Positions 12,247 to 23,849 of a DNA stretch of 64,000 bases are shown here, in pieces. The notes under the pieces are model-generated. The model searched no databases and was not told the DNA's origin. It saw only the letters and a list, made by a program, of their open reading frames with translations. The DNA lies in assembly GCA_029204225.1 (NCBI GenBank), contig CM055103.1, positions 41,333,368 to 41,397,367 of the forward strand. The letters run 5' to 3'. The position numbers and the translations under genes were made by a program. Source of the DNA: Diphasiastrum complanatum. Taxonomy: Eukaryota > Streptophyta > Lycopodiopsida > Lycopodiales > Lycopodiaceae. Position 1 is the stretch's first letter. Each line of letters opens with the position of its first letter.

Positions 12247-12509
12247 TGTCAAGAATTAGATATGCAACATCAAACATTCACCATAAGCAATCACCACAAG
12301 AAGACAGAAGAAGAACACGAATTGTCACTCTATCACACTAACTCATACAGAATGTAAAATGTACAAATAAACCCTGAACCCCTGATAGAGAGAGAAAACC
12401 TACAAGTAGACTAATAGACTAGCCTACGGCTAATGACAGTTGGTCACAACTGTCAACATTAATGTACCTCGTAAACAATAACAGTGAAGTTTATCATTGA
12501 TTTCTAACA
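12247..12509 (-). repeat. Short Copia LTR (about 263 bp)
   Basis: On the minus strand it runs from TGTTAGAAATCAATG to CTAATTCTTGACA and is followed by the primer-binding site. It is preceded by GAGAGGAT, a remnant polypurine tract. A shorter reading with TGTTGACA (12458) as the start is possible. It is placed like a 3' LTR relative to the pol gene on its right and like a 5' LTR relative to the leader on its left. That is expected if two tandem elements share one LTR. Confidence 0.7.
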
Positions 12510-14862
12510 ATCCTCTCACAACCAACCGTGCTTTGTACTTGTTGAGTTGCCCATCCGCTCCATATTTGATCTTATAAATCCATTTGCAAGTGATAGGCAT
12601 CTTACCGTAAGGTAGCTCAACCAAGTTCCACGTCCTATTTTTTGATATGGCCTCCATTTCTATTTCCATAGCTACAGACCCCTCCTTGTGTTCCTTTGCT
12701 TCATGAAAGGTTTTTGGTTCTTGAATCTTGAGCATGGAACCCATTAGGGCTAGATTCATCTCTAACCTTGCAGGAGGTTTCCGATTTCTGCTTGACCTTC
12801 TAAGCTCTCCATGTTCACTAGATTTGGGAGTATCTCCCTTCTTAGCCTTACCTGTAACTGATAAGTACCACTTAGGTACTCTCTTAAAAATTTCAGCATC
12901 GAACTTGCCTTTTTTCATCAGATCTTCCGCATCAAGATCCACTTCCTTCTTGACTTGTACTTTCGCTCCCTCATCAAACGGTTCAGTGATTACTTCAGAT
13001 TGTTCACCTTGACTCATCTCGTCAAATGTAGCATCCTTAGAAATCACAAGCTTTTGTGCATTTCTATCATACATCTTGTATGCCTTGGTCTTCTCATCAT
13101 ATCCAAGAAAAATACACTTGATAGATTTTGCATCCAATTTTCTTCATTTCTCATCAAGAATATGAGCATAAACATCACAACCAAATACTCTCAAATGAGA
13201 AATATTAAGTTTCTTTCCAGTAAAAGCTTCATAAGGTGTCTTACCTTCCACATATTTCGTAGGACACCGATTCAGGATGTGCGTAGTTGTGCTACAAGCT
13301 TCTGTCCAAAAGGTGTTTGGCATACCCTTGCTTTTGAGCATTATCTTGGCCATCTCAACAATGGATCTGTTCTTTTGCTCTGCAACTTCATTTTGCTGCG
13401 GTGAATAAGGTGGTGTAGTCTGCCTCTTGATCCCTTGATCTTTTCAAAAATCAATAAATTATGTGGAAAAGTACCCACCACCTCCATCAGATCTCAAAGT
13501 CTTGATGTAACATCCTGTTTTTTTTTCAACTAATGCCTTGAACTCCCTGAACTTAGCAAAAGCATCTGATTTCTTGCTTATGAAATAAATCCAAATGCAT
13601 CTGCTATAATCATCAATAAAGGTAATAAAGTAATAGCATCCACTAAGAGATCTAGTTTGCATTGGTCCACATAGATCACTGTGGACAAAATCTAGGATGC
13701 CACTGGCTCTCCTTGTTCCACTTTTGGGAAACCTCTCTCTGTGTTGTTTTCTAAAATGCAACCTTCACAGATTTTTCTTCAAAAGAAATACCAGGCAATC
13801 CAGTAACTAGATTACCTCTTTTGAGAATCTGTAAAGTTTGAGCACTAATATGACCAAATCGTTGATGCCAAAGATCACTTTGGCTATCAACAGTGCTTAC
13901 CATAGCTTGAGTAAAAGATCTTGCATTCAATTTTTAAAGTCAATTCCCGTTGACTCTAGCTCCTGTAGCAATCACTTTGTAGTGATTATTGATGTCCTTG
14001 ACGAGACATTTGTCGCTAGCAAACTCAACCTTGAGTTGTTGATCAGCCATCGTCCCAACTGATAGTAGATTATTAGCCAAACCAGGTACATACTGTACAT
14101 TGCTTATCCGCTTTATCATCTCGCTAGCTAGCTTCAATGGTACCACTCCAAATCCTTTCACATGTAGCAATTGGCCATCAACTTGTCCAACTTCATCGCC
14201 ATTGTGGATTTTCTTGAATTCCAAAAACCACTCCTTCCTCAAAGTCATGTGCTTGGATGTCCATTGTCGATGTACCAAGTATCCATGGCTTCGTCACTTG
14301 TTGTTAGCGCTGTAATGAACAAGTTTGAGCTTTCACCTGTATCATCTTCATATTGATCATCATCGTATTGATGTTGATCAGCATCGTTGTCTTCATAATA
14401 ATCATCATCAAATTGATGTTGATCAGCATAATTGTCCGCTTGCCATTTGCCTTTTCTTTGTGCTATCTCCTTCTGTTTCTTGAAGCATTCACGCTCCCAA
14501 TGGCCAGGTTTGTTGTAGTACCTGTAATTTCCAAGTTTATTTTGCCTAGAATAGCCATGTCCTTGACCTCGACCTTGATGCCAATTGCCTCGACTTGGGC
14601 CATCATTGGATTGTTCTTGGAATTGTTGGAACGATCCACGATTTGAGTTTCCACCTCTTGATTGGTGTCTTCCACGACCAAATATGCCACCACATCCTCT
14701 AACTGCAACAGCTTGATCAAATCCCCTATTGCGATGACTCAAGTTCTCTTGACGTTGTTCTTCCTACACGAGCAATCCACCTAGCTCTTCATAGGTTGGA
14801 AGATTCTCCCGTGTGGCAATGCTTGTCACAAACATCTGATGTGACTTCCGCGCTCCATTTCG
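12510..14862 (-). pseudogene. Copia polyprotein, minus-strand copy (gag to RT start), truncated
   Basis: In order on the minus strand: gag tail (SHQMFVTSIATREN), an Arg/Gly-rich stretch with a degenerate zinc knuckle YRYYNKPGHWEREC in which both first cysteines are Tyr, an Asp-rich linker, protease (WYIDNG, where Ser of the usual DSG is Asn), GAG-pre-integrase, integrase (VHSDLCGPM, TLRSDGGG), and the RT start CKWIYKIKYGADGQLNKYKARLV. RT is then cut and joined straight to the polypurine tract and LTR, so most of RT and all of RNase H are deleted. Several frameshifts split it. It is the same family as 14935-18508, in opposite orientation. Confidence 0.9.
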
Positions 14863-14934
14863 ATATCAGGTGTATAACTGAAAAAAATATATTATACAGT
14901 TTTATGGCATGATAAAATTTGGAGACTAAGTTGT

Positions 14935-17900
14935 GTGTTCAGATTGAGCCATTTTTGCGATCCGGACTTGTCTATTCAGTAATGGCAACTCTAAGCGAGA
15001 GTGTCCTCAATGAGTCAAGCAAATTGGAAGGAGCCGGCAACTATGCAGTTTGGAAATTCAAACTGAAGAACATTTTGATGGAAAAGGAGCTATGGCAGAT
15101 CGTGACAGGTGAAGAGACAAGGTCATTGATTGAAAAGATCAACGAGCATTTGATAGGAGAAAACGAAAAGCACAAAATGTCATCAACTTATTAGCTAGAG
15201 ATGCAATTATTCCCTACATTTCGGATTCAGAAGGACCAAAAGAAGCATGGGATACGCTGAAGGCATCGTTTGAGACCACAAACACATCTCGAGTCCTATT
15301 CCTGAAGACGAAGCTGCACACATTGTGGATGAATGATGGTGCAACTGTTGCTGATCACCTACTGAAGATCAAAGAGATTCATGACCAATCAGCAGTAGTT
15401 GGAGAGCGAGTACAGGATCGTGAGATCGTGCAGTTGACATTGAATAGTTTGAGTGAGTCACATCAGATGTTTGTGACAAGTATAGCCACACGGGAAAATC
15501 CTCCAACCTATGAAGAGTTAGATGAAACAAAGAAAAGACAAAGGGCAAGTGAGAAATTATGCTGATCAACATCAATTTGATGATTATTATTATGAAAACA
15601 ATTATACTGATCAATATCAATACGATGATGATCAACATGAAGATGATATAGGTGAGAGCACAAAATTTCTCATTACAACATTAATGACAAGTGATGAAAC
15701 CAAGGATACCTGGTACATTGATAGTGGTTCATCCAAGCACATGACTTCAAGGAAAGAGTGGTTTTCAAAACTCAAGAAAACTCATAATGGTGATGAAGTT
15801 GGACAAGCCGATGGCAAATTGCTATCTGTTAAAGAAGTTGGAGTGGTACCAGTGAAGTTAGCCAGCGAGAAGATAAAGTGGATAAGCAATGTGCGATATG
15901 TACCTTAGCTAACAATCTACCATATGTTGGGACGATGGCTGATCAACAACTCAAGGTTGAGTTTGACAATGACAAATGTCTTGTCAAAGACATCAAGAAT
16001 CACTACAAAGTGATTGCTACAGGATCTAGTGTCAACGTGAATCGACTCTACAAATTGAATGCGAGATCTTTTGCTCAAGCTATGGTAAGCATGGTTGATA
16101 GTTGAAGTGATCTTTGGCATCAACGATTCGGTCATATTAGTGCTCAAAGTTTACAGATTCTCAAAAGAGCTAGTCTAGTTATAGGATTGCCTGATATTTC
16201 TTTTGAAAGAAAAATTTGTGAAGGTTGCATTTTGGGAAAACAACACAGAGAGAGGTTTCCCAAAAGTGGAGCAAGGAGAGCCAGTGTCATTTTAGATCTT
16301 GTCCACGATGATCTATGTGGATCTATGCAGACTAGATCTCTTACTGGCTACTATTACTTTATCACCTTTATTGATGATTATAGCAAATGCATTTGGATTT
16401 ATTTCATAAGCAAGAAATCAAATGCTTTTGCTAAGTTCAAGGAATTCAAGGCATTAGTTGAAAAGCAAACAGGATGTTACATCAAAACTTTGAGATCTGA
16501 TGGAGGTGGTGAGCATTTTTTGACAGAATTTATTGATTTTTGCAAAGATCAAGGGATCAAGAGGCAGACTACAACACCTTATTCACCACAACAAAATGGA
16601 GTTGCAGAACGAAAGAATAGATCTATTGTTGAGATGGCCAGGGTGATGCTCAAAAGCAAGGGTCTGCCAAACACCTTTTGGGAAGAAGCTTGTAGCACAG
16701 CTACACACATCCTGAATCGGTGTCCTACAAAATCCATGGAAGGTAAGACCCCTCATGAAGGTGTTACTGGAAAGAAACCTATTATTTCTCATTTGAGAGT
16801 ATTTGGTTGTGATACTTATGCTCATATTCCTGATGAGAAACGAAGGAAATTGGATGCAAAAGCTATCAAGTGTATTTTCCTTGGATATGATGAGAAGGCC
16901 AAGGCATACAAGATGTATGACACAAATGCACAAAAGCTTGTAATTTCTAGAGATGCTACGTTTGACGAGATGGGCCAAGGCGAACAATCTGAAGTAATCA
17001 CTGAACCTTTTGATGAGGGAGCAAAAGTACAGGTCAAGAAGGAAGTGGATTTTGATATAGAAAATCCATTGGACAAAGGCAAGCCTGATGCTGAAATTCC
17101 CAAGAGAGTACCTAATATGGTACTTATCAGTCACAGATGATGCAAAGAAGGGAGATACTCCCGAATCTAGTGAGCAGGGAGAGCTTAGAAGATCAAGTAG
17201 AATAACCTCCTGCAAGATTAGAGATGAATCTAGCCCTAATGGGATCCATCTTAACGGCTCAAGAACCTAAAACTCTCAACGAAGCAAAGGAACACAAAGA
17301 GTGGCGTGCAGCTATGGAAACAGAAATGGAGGCTATATCGAAGAACAAAACGTGGGACTTGGTTGAGCTACCTGATGGTAAGACGCCTACCACATGTAAG
17401 TGGATCTACAAAACGAAGTATGGAGCGGATGGGCAACTCAACAAGTACAAGGCACGATTAGTTGCAAGAGGTTTTGAGCAGCAGGAAGGTATAGACTTTG
17501 AGGAGACCTTCGCACCTGTAGCCAAAATGGTAACTATTTGTTCTATCATTGCAATTTCTGCTTTCTATGGTTGGAAAATCCAGCAAATGGACGTCAAATT
17601 TGCTTTTCTTAATGGAGTATTGGATGAAGAGGTATATTTAGAGCAACCTCAAGGGTTTGTGGAGCCAGGAAGAGATCATTTGGTTTGTAAACTCAGCAAA
17701 GCCATATGTGGATTGAAGCAAGCACCACGAGCATGGTACTCTTGCATTGATGAGCACTTCAAGCGAAGGAAAATGGTAAAGAGTGATGCTGATCCTAATC
17801 TTTACATTATAAGGCAAGATGTAGATATAGTGTTCATTGTATTGTACGTGGATGATTTGATTATTACAGGAAGTAATGAGAGGTTAATTAATGAAATCAA

Positions 17901-18508
17901 ATCAAATCTTTCCAATGCTTTGGACATGAGTGATCTAGGATTGATGCACTACTGTCTTGGCATTGAAGTATGGCAAAAAGAAGACATGGTCTTTCTTACA
18001 CAAAGCAAATATGCACGAGATTTGCTTTATAAGTTCAATATGCAGGCCCTTGAGTACACCTATGGATGTCAACATGAAGCTTACTGCATATGATGAATCT
18101 GAGAAAGTGGATGCTTATTTGTATAAGCAGTTGGTGGGTAGTTTGATTTATTTGACACACACACGACCTGATATTTCTTATGCTGTTGGTGTTGTTAGTC
18201 AATTTATGCAAAATCCTAGTCAAGCACACTGGAAGTCTGTTAAATGTATTTTTAGATATATTCGAGGGACATTGAATTTTGGTTTGAAGTATGATCAGCC
18301 TAAAGCGCCAAAGTTGGCAGGTTATATAGATGCCGATTGGGCAGAGAATATTGATGACACAAGATCTACTAATGGTTATACATTCAGTTATGGTACAGCT
18401 GCAATTTCATGGAACAGCAGAAGACAACCTACAGTAGCTTTATCATCAACAGAAGCTGAATATCGAGCACTCAGCAATGCTATACAAGAAGCGGTATGGT
18501 TATGAAGA
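14935..18508 (+). pseudogene. Copia polyprotein, plus-strand copy (gag to RNase H), truncated
   Basis: Gag begins MATLSESVLNESSKLEGAGN (14982), frameshifts near 15194 and continues to 15565. The zinc-knuckle region is deleted: the frame jumps from the YEEL block to the Asp-rich linker. Protease keeps WYIDSGSSKHM. Integrase has the H-x-H / ICEGCILGKQ zinc module, LVHDDLCG, LRSDGGG and NGVAERKN (D, D, E). RT has KWIYKTKYGADGQ, QMDVKFAFLNG and YVDDLIITGSN. RNase H has YIDADWAEN and ALSSTEAEY. Frameshifts occur near 15565, 15908, 17110 and 18060. The sequence stops inside RNase H at EAVWL, where an unrelated Gypsy gag begins. No LTRs remain. Confidence 0.92.
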
Positions 18509-18848
18509 TTGCTTGTGGATTGCTTGTGGCTCTCGCTGGACAATTCTTGTAACAATGTCCATATCTACACTTGCGGCAAAAGGGTGTGTAAATTTCTTTG
18601 TTTGGACATTCGACAATCCTATGTCCTTCTCCGCATCCATAGCATCCATAAAGTCTGCCCCCTTGGCATTGTGGTTGTGCAGCGTATGTGGCATAGTACT
18701 CATTAATAGTAGGATCGATGAAAGGTTCATCAGGTCCATACCATTGTTGCATTTCCTATTAGAAAAATATTTCAGCTTTCGCTGTCGTGAGATTCACATG
18801 GGCTGCTTGAGGATTATTTGGCCCTGGTGGTGCTGGTAGTGCCATTCG
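18500..18848 (-). pseudogene. Gag fragment with two zinc knuckles (probably Gypsy)
   Basis: Minus-strand frame with ALPAPPGPNNPQAAHVNL, a stop, then MQQWYGPDEPFIDPT and two Cys/His clusters, CYGCGEGHRIVEC and FCRKCRYGHCYKNC. Both are C-x2-C-x3-H-x4-C, one residue shorter between the second Cys and His than the usual retroviral knuckle. It is cut by the Copia fragment on one side and the LTR at 18849 on the other. The family assignment to Gypsy rests on composition only. Confidence 0.55.
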
Positions 18849-19490
18849 TGTTGGATTTATCTCCTCTACTCTCCTAAATCCTATGTTAATCTGCATCCAT
18901 TCATGCTGTTGTATTTTACTCATGTTGTCGCACAGTCTGCATATTTACATGTAAAATAAGACAGGAAAAAAATGCGACTGTCTGCAGGCAAAAATTTCCA
19001 CAGGCGAAAAAAAAGACACTGTATTTTTACACGTGATTTGTGAAGGCAAAACGACATTGCCCTACAAATGCCGAAGGTGCCCTAATAGAAAAGCGAAGGG
19101 ACCTTGTAAATCAGATTTTAAGGCATTTGTCAAAGTGTCACATTTTTTGCATTTTCATCAACGTTCATTTCAGTGAAGGCTGATGTCGCGGCCTTCTCAC
19201 GCTCATCCCATGCATTGTGCAATCAGATTTGACAAAGACAACAGCCACTCACGATCTCCTATAGACAACACATCCACCTTTGTACTTTCTTCATCTGCAC
19301 ACTTGTAAAAATTATGTATATATATATTGAATATCACCTATGTATTCAACAACAAGCAAGCATGTCAAAAATATAACAAGCATCAGAAGCTTATAAAAAA
19401 TAGACGAAGTAGATGCTTTCGCACATCGATTCTTTGTATTGTTAGTAAAAGGTTTATTCCTTTTTCAGATTGGATTAGCTTTGTCAAGCA
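18849..19490 (+). repeat. Truncated LTR, same family as the solo LTR at 20414-21573
   Basis: Starts TGTTGGATTTATCTCC and matches the first half of the 20414 LTR through CGATCTCCTA and TTTGTACTTTC, then up to GATTGGATTAGCTTTGTC. After that the similarity ends. A 3' end and second duplication are missing, so it is a broken copy. Confidence 0.75.
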
Positions 19491-19639
19491 AAAAAATTAG
19501 CAAAATCTACCTTGGGTTTGTTCTTGTTTATGAGTAAATCTCACACATGTGGAGCGTTTCCCATGTGTGAAAAAAATTCAAAAATAGCTTAGTCATGTTG
19601 AGTAAGGGATACATAAAGTTAGAGACATCTACCCAAGTC

Positions 19640-20150
19640 TCTACCGTTGGTGTTGAGCTATAGTGAACCGATACCGTTCACTTGATGTCTAGATCCATCT
19701 CCAAGAACTATGAATCTTGAGGGATCTGCACTTCTGAAATCAGACATGATTCGTCTTGATGTCATGAAGTGCGAGGTGGCTCCTGAATCTAGGATCACCT
19801 CAAGTGTGTTAGATGTTGATGCTGCACACACATCTTCATAGATGTAGGCGGTCGAACAATTTCCGTTCGTTCTTTCTTCGCCCATCTTTGAGCTCTTGGG
19901 CTCCTCGACATAGGAATAACTATTGTTGTTCTCCTGTTTGTTCTGTGTTGATCTGTTTCTTGGGTTCTGGCGACAATCCATGGCTGCATGATCCTTCTTG
20001 TGGCAATGGATACACTCAATCTTGGGATTGAGCTAGCATGTATCAACTGTATGCCCGTCTCTTCTGCATCTCAACGCAGGTCTTCTTGTCTGCATCTTGT
20101 CGTTTCGACCTCCCTTTGCTCTTCCAGTTGCTCTTATTGGTCTCCAATAG
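19640..20150 (-). pseudogene. Copia gag zinc knuckle and protease fragment
   Basis: The minus strand encodes NWKSKGRSKRQDADKKT, then after a stop IECIHCHKKDHAAMDC, a perfect C-x2-C-x4-H-x4-C knuckle. It continues with QNPRNRSTQNKQ and VILDSGATSHFMTSRR, a Copia aspartic protease with the DSGA active site, and ends with IVLGDGSRHQVNGIGSL. Gag, knuckle and protease are therefore in the normal order. The fragment meets an oppositely oriented RT fragment near 20150. Confidence 0.85.
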
Positions 20151-20413
20151 TATCGATCTGATAAAAGAAGACAAGACAATGCTATCTTTTGAATTCGACA
20201 TGACCGATCTAGGTGAAGCTCATTTCTGTCTTGGTATTCAAATTCACAGCGATAGAAATTGAAAGTCGATCTACATTACTCAACAGAGGTACATCTACAA
20301 TATGTTAGTTAGATATAATCTACTTAAATGCAAGTTAGCTCTCTCACCAATGGAACCAGGTCTCAAATTGTCAAAGGACTAGCGTCCCCGAACAATCGAA
20401 GAGAAGGTGCAGA

Positions 20414-21573
20414 TGTTGGATTTATTTCCTATACTCTCCTAAATCCTATGTTAATCTACCTCCATTCGTGCTGCTACATTTTACTTGTGTTGTCCCACAG
20501 TCTGCATATTTATACGTAAAATAAGACAGAGAAAAAAGGCGATAGTTGCAACAGTTTGCATTTTTACTCACTATTTATGACAAGCGAAAAATACGACAGT
20601 TGCATAGCTTGCATATTTACAAGTAAACCTAAACAGGCAAAAAATGCAACACTGTATTTTTACATGCATTGTATGATAGGCAAAAAATGCGACACTACAT
20701 TTTTACATGCATTTTATGACAAACAACACTTGCCTAAAATGCGACACTACATTTTTACACGCACTTTATGACAGACAAAAAGTGCAAAAAATGCGACACT
20801 GCATTTTTACACGCAATTTATGAAGGCGACACTTGCCTCTAAAAATGCGACACTTGCCTTTATAAGGACGCAGATTGTCTTTAGGTAAGGACAAGGCCAA
20901 AGGCCAAAGGGTGTTGCAACTTTCGCATTTTCACCAACGTTATTTTTGGCAAATCTCGACGTCGCAGCCTCTTCATGCCCGTTCTATGCACTGTGCGATC
21001 AGATTTGACAACAGCAGTAGCCACCCACGATCTCCTACAAGCGGCACAACCACTTTTGTACCTTCTTTATTTGCACACCTATAAAATTTAAGTATAAGCG
21101 CAATAAGCGAAATAAGCAGCAGAAACAAGCGAAATCAGCTAGCAAAAATTGTAGCTTGATTTTGTTACATGTGAGATAGACTTAGTAAATGCTTTCACGC
21201 ATTGATTCTTTCTTTCAGACAGATTGTCAGTAATAGGTTCATAACCTTTACAGATTGTAGTTAGCTTTGTGAGTACGTGGTTTTAACCGCTATTGTCTTG
21301 TGCTCACTTGCATTATTGACTTGTATATTTTGTTATACTTAATCTGATTACAGCTTTGTCTGGTTCTGCGTTCAGATTTGTGTCAATACTGCAATGCTAT
21401 TCTATGTTCTGTCTGGCCATCTAATTGATTTGTCTGGTTGTCTGCTCATTGCTTCCACTACCATCGTGCATTAAAAGCTTTAAAATTATTACGTTCTTGT
21501 GTTTGCCTACTAAGTCACCAGTTGTGCACGCACCGAGAAGAGAAATCGAGTTTCAATTTTTTTTCTTTCGACA
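20414..21573 (+). repeat. Solo LTR with target-site duplication inside a Copia RT
   Basis: Runs from TGTTGGATTTATTTCC to TTCTTTCGACA. The flanking 5-mers are GCAGA (20409-20413) and ACAGA (21574-21578), a 5-bp target-site duplication with one change. Removing the LTR rejoins the RT reading frame at VQM-REYPYHS. It holds an internal repeat array (20530-20865). A truncated sister is at 18849-19490. Confidence 0.9.
20530..20865. repeat. Subrepeats inside the solo LTR
   Basis: About five imperfect units of 45-60 bp share AAAATGCGACACT, CATTTTTACAYGCA and TTTATGACA. The truncated sister LTR shows only one or two such units (near 18960-19050), so copy number differs between LTRs of one family. Confidence 0.8.
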
Positions 21574-22277
21574 ACAGATGCGTGAGTATCCCTATCATTC
21601 TATAATAGGATCTCTTATGTACGCCATGATCTGTACCAGACTAGACATAGCTTTTGCAGTCAGCTCTTTAAGTCAATATATGACCAACCCTTGTGTAACA
21701 CATTGGAAGGCTCTTATCAGAGTCATGAGATATCTTCGAGCTACTATGGACTTTTGCATTTGTTATGGAGCAGTCAACAACGACAAACTCAATTTACTCA
21801 TTGATTTTACAAATGCAAGTTGGGCAGGAGATGTAGACACTCATAAATCCACTTTTGGATTTACATTCTTTCTCAATTATGGTCCTATTTCTTGGAACAG
21901 TCGCAAGAAATCTTCGATAGCTCTATCTTCTACAGAATTAGAGTATATCGCAGTCTCACAAGCTACAAAGGAAGCAATTTGGTTGAGAAACTTACTTTCA
22001 GATATCAGTCTGAATCAATATGCTCTGACATTATTATTTTGTGATAATAAAAGTGCCATTGCCTTATCAGCCAACTCTAGATTTCATTCTAGGAGTAAGC
22101 ACATTGAGTTGAAGTATCACTATTAGAAGCAAAGTTCTCAACGAAGAGGTCAGATTGCCGTTGTTGAACGCAAATATGATAGTAGATATTTTTACTAAAA
22201 CATTAAGCTTGGATGCACACTAAAATTTCTATGCAGTTTAAAGGTCAAGGCATTCATGGATTCAGATTAAGGGGGAG

Positions 22278-23105
22278 TGTTGGATTATTCTCCTTCCTAC
22301 TAATCGACTAATTAGTTTTTAATTTTCATCCAACTGTTTATCCAGTTTTGCGGATTCTCCCGTGTTTTACACAGTGTGCAGAATTACAATGTTTTTACAC
22401 AGTCTACACAAATACACGGAGTTTGACAACAATGTCGAGAATTTTCTCTCACTACAAAACCCGACACTATCGTCTTTTTGCTATAGTCAATTTTCTCTTT
22501 TTGTGACACTGTCGTTTTTTCTAGATGACAGTTTACGTTCATTTCTGTAGAGTGACAATTACATTCATTTATGCAGACAGATTGTTTATGGCCAAATGTC
22601 AGCACTTATTAGCAAGCAACTTTTGAGAAGAACTAGATGAACAGTAGACTCCAGCCAACTGACAGCCACATTTGACTACCTAATTGCTTAGTATAAATAG
22701 TTATTCATATTCTTACATCAACATGATCAGAACGATCAGGCTCAAGCCTGCGAGCTTGAACACCTCTGAGCATTCTAGCTCAGTTCTTTAGATTTGATTA
22801 GAGATTGCTATTGCGCTTACTGCTTATCAGTAGTTGCACTTAACTTAGGCTTTTATTTAGTCGCTTAGAAATAGTTTAGAGTATGCGGCTTCGATCCACA
22901 AACTTGTCGTACTATTTTTTTTTTGTTTTGTTTCACACTGAATCAATACTATCTTTTATTGCGTTCAGGTTTGTCTCAAAATGTATGCATTTATGTAATT
23001 CTTTGCGACAAATTATTTGTCTAATAATTCAATGCTTTAAATGTTTGGCTATGTAATCATTGTAGTACTGATGATTTCAAAGTTAGTTACACACCTCTTT
23101 CCAAC
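22278..23105 (+). repeat. 3' LTR of the interrupted Copia element
   Basis: Starts TGTTGGATTATTCTCC right after AAGGGGGAG (22269-22277). A TATA box TATAAATA is at 22692-22699. The right end is uncertain: I place it near 23105 (CCAACA). Sequence around 22955-23095 (ATGTATGCATTT, ATTATTTGTCTAATAATT, GATTTCAAAGTTAGTT) recurs at 44030-44140 on the plus strand and 48710-48830 on the minus strand. Confidence 0.65.
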
Positions 23106-23119
23106 ATCGTAGTCTACAT

Positions 23120-23790
23120 TGTTACTATTGTAAGCCATTAACAGTCCTGACGGTTTGTCTTAATCAGATGTTTGCTCCTTAAATTTTGCTGCATTGGTAG
23201 AGTTCGACTGCTAGTGTTGCTGTTTCTTAGCCTCGTTGTAGATTTGGATGTGACAATCCTTGATGTCGTCGTTCACCCTCTTACAGTACCTACAAAAGAG
23301 TTTCTTTCTCGATCCACTGCTCCCTGATTGTGAGTTTGAGGCTTCTTCTGCTGCTGCTTTTGCACTTGATTCTTGCCCTTGAAATTGTTTTTCTTCTTGG
23401 TGTATAGAGCTAGGGACTTGTCTTTGACGGACATATCATTGGTCTTTCTCCACATTTTTTTTTGAAGAAGATGACCGATGACCTTTTGAAGAGTCAGGTC
23501 AGGTTGAGTGGAGTCATCACAACAAAGTGCTGATAAGACTTTGGTAAAGAAGAAAGCAAGGTCATTACAACATCATTATCCTGAATAGTGCATCCTACAA
23601 CTGATAAATGATCTAATAAAGATTTAAAGATGCGGGTAGTGATGGCTGTTGAATCAGACATTCTAAGAGTAGAAAACTTATTTCTAAGGTGTAACCATGT
23701 GGTCACATCTTGAGTCTCATAGAGATTTCATAACAAATCTAATGCTTCCTTAGATGATTTGCATGTGGTAACGTGGGATATTTGGGAGTC
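23120..23790 (-). pseudogene. Copia gag fragment
   Basis: The minus strand gives SSKEALDLL, a stop, NLYETQDVTTWLHLRNKFST and LRMSDSTAITTRIFKSLLDH, then DNDVVMTLLSSLPKSYQHFV. This is the UBN2-type gag core of Copia elements (L...L.MxExxSVxEHLxxF....ALLxSLPxSY). A Lys/Gln-rich tail and CKRVNDDIKDCH follow, resembling a decayed zinc knuckle. Confidence 0.8.
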
Positions 23791-23849
23791 GGCCAGATTC
23801 AATGTGATTGATCCCAGGGTCGTTTCTACATGTCATAGTTGGAGTGAGG

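Larger units (their letters stand above)
20150..22270 (+). pseudogene. Copia RT C-terminus and RNase H, split by a solo LTR
   Basis: The first part (20150-20413) reads LSFEFDMTDLGEAHFCLGIQ and QQRYIYNMLVRYNLLKC up to EEKVQM. The second part (21579-22250) continues in the same frame with REYPYHSIIGSLMYAMICTR and RNase H blocks LLIDFTNASWAGDVDTHKS, ISWNSRKKSSIALSSTELEY, LFCDNKSAIAL and SKHIELKYHY. The intervening 1160 bp is a separate solo LTR. A stop after SDRN and others show that the host element is dead. It ends in a polypurine tract (22269-22277) and its own 3' LTR. Confidence 0.88.

Noticed and set aside
16583-17215. 210-codon minus-strand ORF
   Set aside because: Antisense shadow of the Copia integrase. 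Similar shadows occur opposite the helicase (28083-28514) and other pol fragments.
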